This document shows, in pieces, positions 55,041 through 64,000 of a stretch of 64,000 nucleotides of DNA (positions are counted from its first letter, which is position 1; each line of letters begins with the position of its first letter). Both the position numbers and the translations under genes were made by a program. The DNA comes from Kaistia algarum (GTDB lineage Bacteria > Pseudomonadota > Alphaproteobacteria > Rhizobiales > Kaistiaceae), in NCBI RefSeq assembly GCF_026343945.1, contig NZ_JAPKNJ010000003.1, positions 558,001-622,000 of the forward strand, written 5' to 3'. Below the pieces are notes generated by a model, which saw only the letters and a program-made list of their open reading frames with translations, was not told the DNA's origin and did no database searches.

Positions 55041-55418
55041 ATGTTTCCTTTGCGATCGGTTCTGGGGACGCTGATGGGGATCGCCGCGATGTCGACTGCT
55101 TCCGCGCAGACGATTCTGGGCCTGCCCCTCCAACCGGCGGCGCTGAACGAAGCCATTGGTGCCGCTGTCGCTGCCAAGTTCGATAAGGGCACGGCGCTCT
55201 GGGTCCGCGATCTGAAGAAGTCGCTGGCGCGCAATGGTCATGGCTATTGCGGCGAAGTCGCCCTCGCCGAGTCCGGTCCATTCTCGCCGTTTCAGGTGAT
55301 CCTGGAGCCGGGCGGCGATGCTTCGGTGCTGATCCTCTCCGATGCGGACAAAGCCGATGCCCTCGTTGCCCGGGAGAGCGCCACGGCGCTGCTGAAGAAT
55401 GCCGGCTGTATGGAGTAG
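55041..55418 (+). CDS. Small secreted protein, unknown function
   Basis: A protein of 125 residues from MFPLRSVLGTLMGIAAMSTASAQ, a clear signal peptide. The mature part has two cysteines (GYCGEVAL and the penultimate NAGCME) and no recognised domain. It begins 14 bases after the second P450 gene, and its stop is only six bases before the methyltransferase start, so it is within the operon. A periplasmic role connected with the P450 substrate is conceivable but unsupported. Confidence 0.72.
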   Translation: MFPLRSVLGTLMGIAAMSTASAQTILGLPLQPAALNEAIGAAVAAKFDKGTALWVRDLKKSLARNGHGYCGEVALAESGPFSPFQVILEPGGDASVLILSDADKADALVARESATALLKNAGCME

Positions 55419-55424
55419 CGTCTC

Positions 55425-56279
55425 TTGATCGAAGGCCAACCGAGCGCCACGGCGCTACGCACCGCGATGCGCCGCGCCGCCCATCAGCTTCTCGACGAGC
55501 CGCTCGTCTTCGAGGATGCGTTGGCGCTTACCATCATCGGCGGCGATCGGGGCTCGGCGATTGCCCGTGACGAGCTTTCGCGGTCCGATTCGCCGGGCGG
55601 TTCGGCGTTGCGCTATTTCCTCGCGGCGCGCAGCCGCTATGCCGAGGAACGGCTGAAGCTCGCCGTGCAGCGCGGCGTCCGCACGGCCGTCGTGCTGGGG
55701 GCCGGGCTCGATACGCTCGCCTATCGCAGTCCTTTCGCGGCCGAAGGCCTCGTCGTCTATGAGGTCGACCACCCGGCGACGCAGGCCTGGAAGCGCCAGC
55801 GTCTCGCGGCCACCGGCATCGCGATTCCCGACAGCGTCACCTTCGTGCCGGTCGATTTTTCCGTCGATCGCCTCGACGAGAAGCTGGCGGCCGCCGGCCT
55901 CGAACCATCAGCGCCGGCTTTCTTCTCCTGGCTCGGCGTCGTGCCTTATCTCCGCGAGGAGGCGGTGATGTCGACGCTGGGGCTGATCGCCGCGCGCCCG
56001 GGCGAGGTCGAGGTCGTCTTCGATTATGCCGAGCCGCCCGGCGGGCTCAGCCGCCTGCAGCGCCTCGCGTTCGAGACGCTTGCCGGAAGGGTGGCGAGCC
56101 TCGGCGAGCCGTTTCTCTCGTTCTTCAGGCCAGATGCGCTCAATGCGCGCCTGCGGGCGATGGGCTTCACGGAGATCGAGATGCTTGCCGGCCCCGATCT
56201 CGGGCGGCGCTATGTCGGCGGCGCGTCACCGCTGGATCGCGCCGGCATCGGCCATCTGGTTTCTGCGTGGCGCGGCTGA
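55425..56279 (+). CDS. SAM-dependent methyltransferase, leucine carboxyl methyltransferase family
   Basis: A protein of 284 residues with a TTG start at 55425. The SAM site is VVLGAGLDTLAYR, preceded by the family motif SRYAEERLKLAVQRGVR. VVYEVDHPATQAWKRQR is the acidic loop, and SWLGVVPYLREEAV completes the TIGR00027/LCM pattern. Such enzymes in bacteria methylate small molecules, including polyketide or peptide-like metabolites. It closes the operon with two P450s and a secreted protein. Confidence 0.87.
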   Translation: MIEGQPSATALRTAMRRAAHQLLDEPLVFEDALALTIIGGDRGSAIARDELSRSDSPGGSALRYFLAARSRYAEERLKLAVQRGVRTAVVLGAGLDTLAYRSPFAAEGLVVYEVDHPATQAWKRQRLAATGIAIPDSVTFVPVDFSVDRLDEKLAAAGLEPSAPAFFSWLGVVPYLREEAVMSTLGLIAARPGEVEVVFDYAEPPGGLSRLQRLAFETLAGRVASLGEPFLSFFRPDALNARLRAMGFTEIEMLAGPDLGRRYVGGASPLDRAGIGHLVSAWRG

Positions 56280-56291
56280 ACCTTCCGGTTC

Positions 56292-57203
56292 TCAGCGCAG
56301 CGCCACCGCGATCTCGGCGGCCAGCCGGGCATTGTTCTTCACCAGCGCGATATTGGTGACGAGGCTCTTGCCCGCGGTCAGCTCCAGGAGGCGGCCCAGG
56401 ACGAAGGGCGTCACCGACTTCGCTCGGACGCCTTGACGCTCGGCATCGGCGATCGCGGTCTCGATATGCTCACGCATGACGTCGGCCGGAATCTCGTTCT
56501 CGGCCGGCACCGGATTGGCGATGAGTACGCCGCCCGACATGCCGATTTCTTCGCGCTTGGCAATGAAGCCCGCGATCTCGGCCGGCGCGTCGAGACGGAG
56601 CGGCGAGGGGAGGCCGCTCTGGCGCGACCAGAAGGCCGGAAGCTCGTCCTGACCGGCGGTGACGACCGGAACGCCCAGCGTCTCCAGAACTTCAAGCGTC
56701 TTGGGGATATCGAGCAACGCCTTGGCGCCGGCACAGACGACGGCGACCGGCGTTTGCGCCAACTCGTGCAGGTCTGCGGACACATCGAAGCTCGTCTCTG
56801 CGCCGCGATGCACCCCGCCGATGCCGCCGGTAGCGAAGATGCGGATTCCTGCCAGATGGGCGGCGATCATCGTGGCGGCGACCGTCGTCGCGCCCGGCCG
56901 CCCCGTCGCCAGCGCGAAGGCGAGATCCGCGCGCGAGAGCTTCATGACGTTCTGGAGGCCGGCCAGGTGCTTCAACTCCTCGGCCGTCAGGCCGACGCGA
57001 ATCTTGCCATCCAGGATCGCGATCGTCGCGGGAACGGCGCCGGCGGCGCGCACGATCCGCTCGACGGCCAGCGCCGTCTCGACATTTTCCGGATAGGGCA
57101 TGCCATGTGTGACGATCGTGGTTTCCAGCGCAACGATCGGCCGGCCCTCGGCCTTGGCGGCGCGGACTTCATCGGAAAAGAGCAGGGTCTGGTCGAGGGA
57201 CAT
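56292..57203 (-). CDS. psuG: Pseudouridine-5'-phosphate glycosidase
   Basis: A protein of 303 residues from MSLDQTLLFSDEVRAAKAEG, with GGGAG ahead. It cleaves pseudouridine 5'-phosphate to uracil and ribose 5-phosphate. Family motifs are VALETTIVTHGMPYPEN, LSRADLAFALATGRPGATTVAATM, IFATGGIGGVHRGAE and the end SLVTNIALVKNNARLAAEIA. The partner kinase PsuK is usually adjacent or fused, but none is visible here, so it must be elsewhere or absent. It converges on the methyltransferase gene. Confidence 0.94.
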   Translation of the reverse strand: MSLDQTLLFSDEVRAAKAEGRPIVALETTIVTHGMPYPENVETALAVERIVRAAGAVPATIAILDGKIRVGLTAEELKHLAGLQNVMKLSRADLAFALATGRPGATTVAATMIAAHLAGIRIFATGGIGGVHRGAETSFDVSADLHELAQTPVAVVCAGAKALLDIPKTLEVLETLGVPVVTAGQDELPAFWSRQSGLPSPLRLDAPAEIAGFIAKREEIGMSGGVLIANPVPAENEIPADVMREHIETAIADAERQGVRAKSVTPFVLGRLLELTAGKSLVTNIALVKNNARLAAEIAVALR

Positions 57204-57445
57204 GGCATTCTCCCGCAGGCGATTTTCAAAGCGCGAAGCGAGGCCGCCCGCGGCGGGACCATGCCGCCTGAGCACGCCGACGGCAAGTCGTGATCAAGAC
57301 GGCGACATGCGGCTTGCCGTCCCGCTATCGGTTGTGAACGGACTTTTGACCCAGGAGAGGTTTCGCCGTGGCGCGGCGGCCTGTGCCGCTCTATGTTACG
57401 CGACGATATTGCACTGGCGCCGGTTCAGCTTCCAGTTGGGGGGCC

Positions 57446-58537
57446 ATGTCGCTCGACTATAATTCTCTGCTTCTGTCCGTTGGATTCTCGGCAGCCGGGC
57501 TCGCCATCGCCATTCTGGGCGGTTGGTTGCTCGTTCGCACGGAGCGATTCATGCTGACCTGGGCGATCGGCCTCGCCTTTCTTGTCGGTCAGGTGGCCTC
57601 GTATAGCTACTATGTCCATCGGCCGACGGTGGTCGGGGCGACCGCTTCGATGGTTCTGCTTCTGCTCGGCTTTTCGACCCTCTATGGCGCTGCCGTCCAG
57701 TTCGTCTGTTTCCGCTCCCCGATTGCGCCTTTCGCCCGTGCCGCTATCCCATCGATCCTCTCCGTCGCAATTCCCATGGCGTTCGGTCTCGATGGGATCG
57801 GGTTCTTCACTGCCAATTTCGCTGCCGGGCTCATCTTCTGCGCGACCGCGGCGCAGTATTGGCGCGGTCGTCGCGAGGCGAGGGTCCCGCTGATCGGCGT
57901 GTCCATCCTCTACGGAGTCGTGGCGGCGAGCTTCTTCCTCTGCGCTGCCGTGATTGCGATGGATGGCAAGGCAATCCTTTCCGGACCGCCGGCGAACTGG
58001 GCAGAAGATCTGAGTCTTATCGTCGCGCTGGTGGGCATGACCGGAATCGGTGCGCTTTCGCTGGCGCTTAACCAGTGGCGGCTCGCCGCACGGCATCGCC
58101 AGGACGCACTGACGGATTCACTGACCGGGCTTCTCAATCGACGCGCTCTGTTCGAGGCCTATGGCGAAAGGCCGCTTCCGGTAGGCACCACGGTCGTCGT
58201 TTTCGATCTCGACCACTTCAAATCGATCAATGACCGGCACGGCCACGCGGTCGGCGATGCGGTCCTGCGCCGCTTTGCCGCGACCCTTGCGACCGTGATC
58301 CGTCCTGGTGACCGCGCGGCGCGAATCGGTGGCGAGGAGTTCGCTCTCGTCCTGCCGGAGACACCACAGCCCATCGCCGTCCAGATCGCCGAACTCGTCC
58401 GCCATGGCTTCGAGGCGGCGCGATTCGCCGGCGATAGTGAAACGATCCGCTGCACGGTGAGTGCCGGGCTCGCGGTCGCGGACGAAGACGCGGACTCGTT
58501 CGAGTCGACGCTGACCGCCGCCGATCGCGCGCTCTAA
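57446..58537 (+). CDS. Membrane diguanylate cyclase (GGDEF) with premature stop
   Basis: A protein of 363 residues from MSLDYNSLLLSVGFS. About six membrane helices occupy residues 1-210. The GGDEF domain has DSLTGLLNRRALFE, FDLDHFKSINDRHGHAVGD, the inhibitory RxxD (286-289) and GGEEF (295-299). The frame stops with TAA at 58535-58537 straight after AADRAL, where the family continues with Tyr. Reading on gives VAKARGRNRIV and a stop at 58597, the normal family end. The last helix of about 20 residues has thus been cut off by one base change. Activity may be lost or reduced. Confidence 0.87.
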   Translation: MSLDYNSLLLSVGFSAAGLAIAILGGWLLVRTERFMLTWAIGLAFLVGQVASYSYYVHRPTVVGATASMVLLLLGFSTLYGAAVQFVCFRSPIAPFARAAIPSILSVAIPMAFGLDGIGFFTANFAAGLIFCATAAQYWRGRREARVPLIGVSILYGVVAASFFLCAAVIAMDGKAILSGPPANWAEDLSLIVALVGMTGIGALSLALNQWRLAARHRQDALTDSLTGLLNRRALFEAYGERPLPVGTTVVVFDLDHFKSINDRHGHAVGDAVLRRFAATLATVIRPGDRAARIGGEEFALVLPETPQPIAVQIAELVRHGFEAARFAGDSETIRCTVSAGLAVADEDADSFESTLTAADRAL

Positions 58538-58691
58538 GTAGCCAAAGCCCGCGGCCGCAACCGCATCGTTCCCGCTTCGCCGCTTCTGGCCAGCTGAGAG
58601 CTGCCTTGTCGCCGACGCGGCGACGAACGGACCGGGAACGCAAGCCGGAATCGCAAATTCCTACAAATCCTTGTCACCACCTTGTTGATGG

Positions 58692-58706
58692 GAACAAAGC
58701 GTGTAC
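58692..58706 (+). promoter_or_regulatory. LexA (SOS) box of recA
   Basis: GAAC-AAAGCGT-GTAC lies 50 bases before the recA ATG. Read on the other strand it is GTAC-N7-GTTC, one mismatch from the alphaproteobacterial LexA direct repeat GTTC-N7-GTTC. TTGTTG (58682) and TACATT (58704) could be the -35 and -10 sites with the box between them. Confidence 0.75.
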
Positions 58707-58755
58707 ATTAACGGCGTTTGATCGACTCTGGTGACTATGAAATAAGGAAGCTGGG

Positions 58756-59841
58756 ATGTCCCAAACTGCTCTCCGTCTCGTCGAAGGGGCCACAATGGAC
58801 AAGTCGAAGGCGCTGGACGCGGCGCTCAGTCAGATCGAGCGCGCGTTCGGCAAGGGCTCGATCATGCGGCTCGGCAAGAGCGACAAGGTGGTAGAGATCG
58901 GGACGGTGCCAACTGGCTCGCTCGGCCTCGACATCGCGCTTGGGATCGGTGGCCTGCCGCGCGGGCGCATCGTCGAGATTTATGGCCCGGAATCCTCGGG
59001 CAAGACGACCTTGGCGCTGCACACCATCGCCGAGGCGCAGAAGAGCGGAGGTATCTGTGCTTTCGTCGATGCGGAGCATGCGCTCGATCCGGTCTATGCG
59101 CGCAAGCTCGGCGTCAATCTGGACGATCTGCTGATTTCGCAGCCCGATACCGGCGAGCAGGCGCTTGAGATCACCGATACGCTGGTGCGCTCCGGCGCGA
59201 TCGATGTGCTCGTCATCGATTCGGTCGCGGCGCTGACGCCGAAGGCCGAGATCGAGGGCGAGATGGGCGACAGCCTGCCGGGCCTTCAGGCGCGGCTGAT
59301 GAGCCAGGCACTCCGCAAGCTCACGGCGTCGATCTCCAAGTCGAATACCATGGTAATCTTCATCAACCAGATCCGCATGAAGATCGGCGTGATGTTCGGC
59401 AATCCCGAGACGACGACAGGTGGCAATGCGCTCAAGTTCTATGCCTCGGTCCGTCTCGACATCCGCCGCATCGGCGCGATCAAGGACCGCGACGAGGTTG
59501 TCGGCAACCAGACCCGCGTCAAGGTGGTGAAGAACAAGCTGGCGCCGCCGTTCAAGCAGGTCGAATTCGACATCATGTATGGCGAGGGCGTCTCCAAAAC
59601 CGGCGAATTGATCGATCTCGGCGTCAAGGCCGGCATCGTCGAGAAGTCTGGCGCCTGGTTCTCCTATGACAGCCAGCGGCTCGGACAGGGCCGCGAGAAC
59701 GCCAAGGCGTTCATGCGCGACAATCCAGAGATTGCCCGGACGATCGAACTCGCGATCCGCCAGAATGCCGGTCTGCTCGCCGAAGCGCTATTGGCGAAGG
59801 ATGGCGGCGCCGGGGAGGATGACGAGGCGATGGAGGCCTGA
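58756..59841 (+). CDS. recA: Recombinase RecA
   Basis: A protein of 361 residues, normal for RecA. Walker A is GPESSGKTT, Walker B is [10 protein letters not shown], and loop L2 reads [37 protein letters not shown] in the family order. It promotes strand exchange in recombination repair and triggers LexA self-cleavage. The start agrees with rhizobial RecA (SLRLVE-like beginning) and has AAGGAAG ahead of it. A LexA box lies in the promoter region. Its stop overlaps the next start by one base. Confidence 0.98.
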   Translation: MSQTALRLVEGATMDKSKALDAALSQIERAFGKGSIMRLGKSDKVVEIGTVPTGSLGLDIALGIGGLPRGRIVEIYGPESSGKTTLALHTIAEAQKSGGICAFVDAEHALDPVYARKLGVNLDDLLISQPDTGEQALEITDTLVRSGAIDVLVIDSVAALTPKAEIEGEMGDSLPGLQARLMSQALRKLTASISKSNTMVIFINQIRMKIGVMFGNPETTTGGNALKFYASVRLDIRRIGAIKDRDEVVGNQTRVKVVKNKLAPPFKQVEFDIMYGEGVSKTGELIDLGVKAGIVEKSGAWFSYDSQRLGQGRENAKAFMRDNPEIARTIELAIRQNAGLLAEALLAKDGGAGEDDEAMEA

Positions 59842-60221
59842 TGTCGTCGATAGCGCAGGCGGCATCGTCGCTCGGGACGGTCACAGGCGGGTGTCATTGC
59901 GGCGCGGTGCGTTTCGCAGTGCGCGGTGATTTTTCGTCCGGAATCAGCTGCAATTGCTCGATCTGCCAGAAGCGCGGCCATCTGCTGGGCTTCGTCCCCG
60001 CGGCGAATTTCGAGCTTGTAGCCGGCGAGGACAACCTCGCCGACTATCTGTTCAACCGGCACGTCATCCATCATCTCTTTTGCCGGGATTGCGGCATTGA
60101 GTCGTTTGCGCGGGCGGTAGGGCCCGATGGCAACGAGATGATCGCGGTCAATATTCGTTGCCTCGACGACGTCGATCTCTCCAACGTCGCGGTCACGCCG
60201 TTCGATGGCCGCAGCCGCTGA
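59841..60221 (+). CDS. GFA (glutathione-dependent formaldehyde-activating) family protein
   Basis: A protein of 126 residues with the zinc-binding pattern of the GFA/CENP-V fold: GGCHCGAVRF supplies the first Cys pair, CNCSICQKRG the next group, and HHLFCRDCGIESF the third. The founding enzyme condenses formaldehyde with glutathione, but most members have unknown activity. Its ATG shares one base with the recA stop (TGATG), so it is translationally coupled to recA and may be co-induced by DNA damage. Confidence 0.88.
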   Translation: MSSIAQAASSLGTVTGGCHCGAVRFAVRGDFSSGISCNCSICQKRGHLLGFVPAANFELVAGEDNLADYLFNRHVIHHLFCRDCGIESFARAVGPDGNEMIAVNIRCLDDVDLSNVAVTPFDGRSR

Positions 60222-60311
60222 TCGCGGCGCGGGCGGGGGGATGCGATATCCCGCCATGCGTTTTCTGGACAGTACGGCGCTCGCTCGCTACAAACGCGGC
60301 ACGTTCCCTCC

Positions 60312-60337
60312 AGCGGCGCCCGGACGGCGCCGCTTTT
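60312..60337 (+). terminator. Strong hairpin with short T run upstream of alaS
   Basis: AGCGGCGCC (60312-60320) pairs perfectly with GGCGCCGCT (60326-60334), followed by TTTT in part shared with the stem end. It lies 26 bases before the alaS start. It could end the recA-GFA transcript, or if alaS starts upstream, act within its leader. Confidence 0.6.
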
Positions 60338-60362
60338 CGTGGTTTCAAGCGGGTTCCCTTGC

Positions 60363-63011
60363 ATGAGCAGCGTCAACGACATCCGGTCGGCCTATCTCGA
60401 TTTCTATGCGAAGAATGGTCACGAGATCGTCGCATCGAGTTCGCTCGTGCCGCGCAACGACCCGACGCTGATGTTCACCAATGCCGGCATGGTCCCGTTC
60501 AAGGACTATTTCACCGGCCGATCGGCTGCGCCCTATCCGCGCGCGACGTCCTCGCAGAAATGCGTTCGCGCCGGCGGCAAGCACAACGACCTAGACAATG
60601 TCGGCTATACCGCGCGCCATCACACCTTCTTCGAGATGCTGGGAAATTTCTCCTTCGGCGACTATTTCAAGGAGCGGGCGATCGAGCTTGCCTGGACTTT
60701 GGTCACGAAGGAATTTGGACTGCCGAAGGAAAAGCTCTGCGTCACCGTCTATCATGAGGATGACGAGGCTTTCGGCCTGTGGAAGAAGATCGCCGGCCTC
60801 TCCGACGACAAGATCATCCGGATTTCCACATCCGACAATTTCTGGCAGATGGGCGATACGGGTCCTTGTGGCCCGTGCTCGGAGATCTTCTTCGATCATG
60901 GCGAGGGCATCCCTGGCGGCCCGCCCGGCAGCCCGGGTGAGGATGGCGATCGCTTCATCGAGATCTGGAATCTCGTCTTCATGCAGTATGAGCAGATCGG
61001 GCCGGGCAACCGCGTGCCGCTGCCGAAGCCGTCGATCGATACGGGCATGGGCCTCGAGCGCATCGCCGCCGTGTTGCAGGGCGTTCACGACAATTACGAC
61101 ATCGACCTGTTCCAGGCGCTGATCCGCGCCTCGGTCGAGGCGACTGGCGTTCCGGCGGAAGGCGCGCAGCGCGCCAGCCACCGCATCATCGCCGATCACC
61201 TGCGCGCTACATCCTTCCTGATCGCCGATGGCGTGCTGCCCTCCAATGAGGGCCGCGGCTATGTGCTGCGCCGGATCATGCGCCGGGCCATGCGCCATGC
61301 GCATATTCTGGGTGCTGCCGATCCGCTGATGTGGCGGCTCGTGCCGGCGCTGGTCCGCGAGATGGGCCGCGCCTATCCGGAGTTGCTGCGCGCCGAGGCG
61401 CTGATCACCGAGACGCTCCGGCTGGAGGAAATCCGTTTCCGCCGCACGCTGGCGCGCGGGCTGACGCTGCTCGACGAGGCGACCGGCTCGCTGGGATCGG
61501 GCGCGACGCTCGATGGCGAGACGGCGTTCCGTCTCCATGACACCTACGGTTTCCCGCTCGACCTGACGCAGGATGCGTTGCGCTCCCGGGGCATCGCCGT
61601 CGATACGCAAGCCTTCCAGGTGGCGATGGAGCGGCAGAAGGCCGAGGCGCGCGCCAATTGGGCCGGCTCGGGCGATACGGCTGCTGAGACGATCTGGTTC
61701 CAGCTGCGCGACCGACTTGGGGCGAGCGAGTTCCTTGGCTATTCGGCGGAAGCCACCGAAGGCAAGGTGCTGGCGCTGGTGCGCGAGGGCGCCGAGATTG
61801 CGTCGGCCGGCGAGGGCGAGAGCGTCTCGATCGTCCTTAACCAGACGCCGTTCTATGGCGAATCCGGCGGGCAGGTCGGCGATGCCGGCACGATCGAAAG
61901 CGAATCGGGCGCGCTGGTGCGCGTCGACGACACGCAAAAGCGTGCCGATGGCCTCTTCGTTCATATTGGCGTGGTGGTGAAGGGCGAGGTGAAGACTGGC
62001 GATGCCGTCCGCCTGGTGGTCGACCATAGCCGCCGAGGCGCGATCCGCGCCAATCATTCGGCAACCCATCTGCTGCACGCGGCGCTGCGCAAGGTGCTTG
62101 GCGACCATGTGGCGCAGAAGGGTTCGCTCGTCGCGCCCGATCGCCTTCGGTTCGATTTCTCGCATCCGAAGCCGATCGACGCGAATGAACTCGCCGAGGT
62201 CGAGGAGATCGCCAACGAGGTCGTGCTGCAGGACGCGCCGGTCGTAACGCGGCTGATGGACCGCGACGAGGCGATGCACTCCGGCGCCATGGCGTTGTTC
62301 GGCGAGAAATATGGTGATGAGGTTCGTGTCGTCTCGATGGGGGAGCGCGGCGGCAAGGCCTATTCGGTCGAGCTGTGCGGCGGCACCCATGTCGGGCGCA
62401 CCGGCGAGATCGGCCTGGTGACGCTGGTCGGCGAGGCTGCGGTCGCAGCGGGCGTTCGCCGTGTCGAGGCGCTGACGGGCAAGGCGGCGCGCGAGCATCT
62501 CGAATTGCAGGACCGGCGGCTGAAGGCGGTCGCCGCGGCGCTGAAGGTTCGGCCCGATGAGGCGGCCGAGCGGGTCGCCGTGCTGGTCGAGGAGCGGCGG
62601 AAGCTGGAGCGTGAACTCGCAGAAGCGAAGAAGAAGCTGGCGCTCGGCGGTGGCGGCGCGGCGGCCGGTGACGGCGTGCGCGAGATCGGTTCGCTGCGCT
62701 ATCTCGGCCGCGTCGTCGAGGGCATCGCGCCGAAGGATTTGAAGAGCTTGGTCGACGAGGCCAAGAAGTCGGTCGGCTCGGGCATCGTCGCCTTTGTTGG
62801 CGTATCGGAAGATGGCAAGGCGGCGCTGGTCGTCGGCGTCAGCGAGGATCTGACAGCGTCCCGCAGCGCGGTGGATCTGGTGCGCATCGGCGCCGAGGCG
62901 CTGGGCGGCAAGGGTGGCGGCGGCCGTGCCGACATGGCGCAGGCGGGCGGCCCCGATGGTTCGAAGGCAGGCGCAGCACTGGAAGCGATCGAGGCGGCGC
63001 TGGCGAGCTAG
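60363..63011 (+). CDS. alaS: Alanine--tRNA ligase
   Basis: A protein of 882 residues, the normal length. It charges tRNA-Ala. The catalytic core begins with [14 protein letters not shown], has [18 protein letters not shown] and [19 protein letters not shown]. The editing domain keeps its zinc and deacylation residues: [20 protein letters not shown] and [13 protein letters not shown]. The C-terminal C-Ala domain is glycine-rich near GGGGAAAG and ends in [11 protein letters not shown]. The ATG at 60363 is preferred over a GTG eight codons upstream. Confidence 0.97.
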   Translation: MSSVNDIRSAYLDFYAKNGHEIVASSSLVPRNDPTLMFTNAGMVPFKDYFTGRSAAPYPRATSSQKCVRAGGKHNDLDNVGYTARHHTFFEMLGNFSFGDYFKERAIELAWTLVTKEFGLPKEKLCVTVYHEDDEAFGLWKKIAGLSDDKIIRISTSDNFWQMGDTGPCGPCSEIFFDHGEGIPGGPPGSPGEDGDRFIEIWNLVFMQYEQIGPGNRVPLPKPSIDTGMGLERIAAVLQGVHDNYDIDLFQALIRASVEATGVPAEGAQRASHRIIADHLRATSFLIADGVLPSNEGRGYVLRRIMRRAMRHAHILGAADPLMWRLVPALVREMGRAYPELLRAEALITETLRLEEIRFRRTLARGLTLLDEATGSLGSGATLDGETAFRLHDTYGFPLDLTQDALRSRGIAVDTQAFQVAMERQKAEARANWAGSGDTAAETIWFQLRDRLGASEFLGYSAEATEGKVLALVREGAEIASAGEGESVSIVLNQTPFYGESGGQVGDAGTIESESGALVRVDDTQKRADGLFVHIGVVVKGEVKTGDAVRLVVDHSRRGAIRANHSATHLLHAALRKVLGDHVAQKGSLVAPDRLRFDFSHPKPIDANELAEVEEIANEVVLQDAPVVTRLMDRDEAMHSGAMALFGEKYGDEVRVVSMGERGGKAYSVELCGGTHVGRTGEIGLVTLVGEAAVAAGVRRVEALTGKAAREHLELQDRRLKAVAAALKVRPDEAAERVAVLVEERRKLERELAEAKKKLALGGGGAAAGDGVREIGSLRYLGRVVEGIAPKDLKSLVDEAKKSVGSGIVAFVGVSEDGKAALVVGVSEDLTASRSAVDLVRIGAEALGGKGGGGRADMAQAGGPDGSKAGAALEAIEAALAS

Positions 63012-63025
63012 CGACCGACGGGGGG

Positions 63026-64000
63026 ATGGAACATCTAGCCGACGGCCGACAGCTCCTGGTGTTCCTGGTCGCGGCCGGGATCGTTGTTCCGCTTTTTCAG
63101 TATTTCAAGCTCGGCATCGTGCTCGGCTTCCTGATCGCCGGCATCATCGTCGGTCCGGGCGGCTTCGGGCATCTCGTGCCGCTCGAGCCGCTCTTCGCCT
63201 ATGCGACCATCCAGGATGTAAGCCGGCTTCAAGCCTTTGGCGATCTCGGCATCCTCTTCCTGCTGTTCACCATTGGCCTGGAGCTCTCCTTCGCCCGCCT
63301 CGGCTCGATCGGGCGGCTGATGATCGGCGCCGGCGGGCTGCAGGTGGTGCTGTCGACGGCGGCGCTCTATGGCCTCGCGGCGCGGTCGGGCTTTGAGTTC
63401 GACGATTCGCTCGTCTTCGGCATGGCATTCGCTCTCTCTTCGACGGCGATCGTCACGCAGTCGCTGGTCGAGCGACGCCGGCTCGGCAGCCCGGTCGGGC
63501 GCACGGCGCTCGGCATCCTGATCCTGCAGGATCTGATGGTGGTGCCGATCGTGATCGTAGTCGGCATTCTCGGCCAGCAAGGCGCCAGCGTCGGACTCTC
63601 GCTGGTCAAGGGTCTCGCGATCGCCGCGATCGTCATCGTCGCGGTCATCGGGCTCGGCCGCTTCATCATTCGCCCGCTGATGGGTCTGGCCGGTGCGACC
63701 GGCAACCGGACGTTGCTGCTCGCCATCACACTGCTGATCATCGTCGTGGCCGGCGCGATCACCGCCTCGGCCGGGCTTTCGGCAGCTCTCGGTGCGTTCC
63801 TCGCCGGGCTGCTGCTGAGCGAGACGGAATATCGCCACCAGCTCGATGTCGACATTGAGCCGTTCAAGGATCTGCTGCTCGGCCTGTTCTTCATGACGGT
63901 CGGCATGACGATCGACGTCGTCGCGGTCGCCGGCGATCTGCCGCTGATCCTCGGCGCTCTCGCCGTCCTTTCTGTGGTCAAGCTCCTGGGCGGCTATCTC
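63026..64000 (+). CDS. Kef-type monovalent cation:proton antiporter (CPA2), N-terminal part
   Basis: The frame from ATG 63026, behind a G-rich stretch, reads 325 residues and runs off the window. About nine membrane segments are visible. GFLIAGIIVGPGG, LFLLFTIGLELSFARL, FALSSTAIVTQSL, GILILQDLMVVPIVIV and ALGAFLAGLLLSETEYRHQLDVDIEPFKDLLLGLFFMTVGM match KefB/KefC-like CPA2 antiporters. Such proteins release potassium, often under glutathione-conjugate control, through a C-terminal TrkA-N domain that lies beyond the window. Confidence 0.9.
   Translation, partial: MEHLADGRQLLVFLVAAGIVVPLFQYFKLGIVLGFLIAGIIVGPGGFGHLVPLEPLFAYATIQDVSRLQAFGDLGILFLLFTIGLELSFARLGSIGRLMIGAGGLQVVLSTAALYGLAARSGFEFDDSLVFGMAFALSSTAIVTQSLVERRRLGSPVGRTALGILILQDLMVVPIVIVVGILGQQGASVGLSLVKGLAIAAIVIVAVIGLGRFIIRPLMGLAGATGNRTLLLAITLLIIVVAGAITASAGLSAALGAFLAGLLLSETEYRHQLDVDIEPFKDLLLGLFFMTVGMTIDVVAVAGDLPLILGALAVLSVVKLLGGYL

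Noticed and set aside
60591..62498. A 635-codon open frame on the minus strand
   Set aside because: It is antisense to alaS, which is complete and conserved, and has low-complexity Arg/Ala composition.

Overview
The window is a GC-rich chromosomal segment of an alphaproteobacterium, most likely a member of the Hyphomicrobiales (Rhizobiales). Evidence for this includes the growth-pole-ring (GPR/RgsE-like) giant coiled-coil protein, CckA, FlbT, two BA14K-type secreted proteins, a Cys-poor DksA, the TIGR01620/YcjX pair, and a recA gene preceded by an alphaproteobacterial-type LexA box. A Kaistia/Bauldia-like genus is possible but that is inference. Almost all of it is core chromosome. No insertion sequence, prophage, plasmid origin or CRISPR array is visible.

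Layout. 1-10.5 kb: serB and miaA start divergently on overlapping start codons. Branched-chain amino acid synthesis follows: an attenuator with leader peptide, ilvB, ilvN, a small CxxC protein, a TetR regulator with ilvC, and then leuA behind its own Leu-rich leader peptide. A BA14K protein, a PhzF-type isomerase and a small membrane protein sit between. 10.5-25 kb: a secreted phytase/esterase-like protein, tRNA-Lys(CTT), an SBP plus glutamate-transporter-fold pair, an AIM24 protein with a secreted pepsin-like protease, a zinc alcohol dehydrogenase behind a perfect FNR/FixK box, a ribose-type ABC importer, a membrane hydroxylase, a secreted trypsin-like protease and a zinc metallopeptidase. 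25-30 kb: a CHASE3 histidine kinase, a lone receiver and a receiver-kinase, then DUF3309 and an MFS exporter. 30-37 kb: the 2242-residue GPR-like protein.

37-48 kb: an Hpt protein, a [2Fe-2S] ferredoxin and a ferredoxin-NADP reductase, a lipoprotein, a MarR-GNAT fusion, TIGR01620/YcjX, a SixA-like phosphatase, and a thin set of flagellar genes (flbT, a FlgN-like gene, fliO) with dksA. 48-57 kb: cckA, a frameshifted small gene and a decayed copy of the cckA 3' end, then an amidohydrolase divergent from a tandem P450 pair, a secreted protein and a methyltransferase, and psuG. 57-64 kb: a GGDEF protein cut short by an in-frame stop, SOS-controlled recA, a GFA-family protein, alaS, and the start of a Kef-type cation/proton antiporter.

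How it fits together. ilvB, ilvN, ilvC and leuA cover much of Val/Leu/Ile synthesis, and at least ilvB and leuA appear to be controlled by translation of short leader peptides. CckA, the Hpt protein and GPR belong to cell-cycle and polar-growth control. The ferredoxin/reductase pair could supply electrons to the P450s, which lack their own redox partner nearby. The most unusual items are the binding-protein/SDF transporter with altered cation-site residues, the bacterial two-lobed aspartic protease, the broken genes around cckA and in the GGDEF protein, and the P450-P450-methyltransferase cluster.
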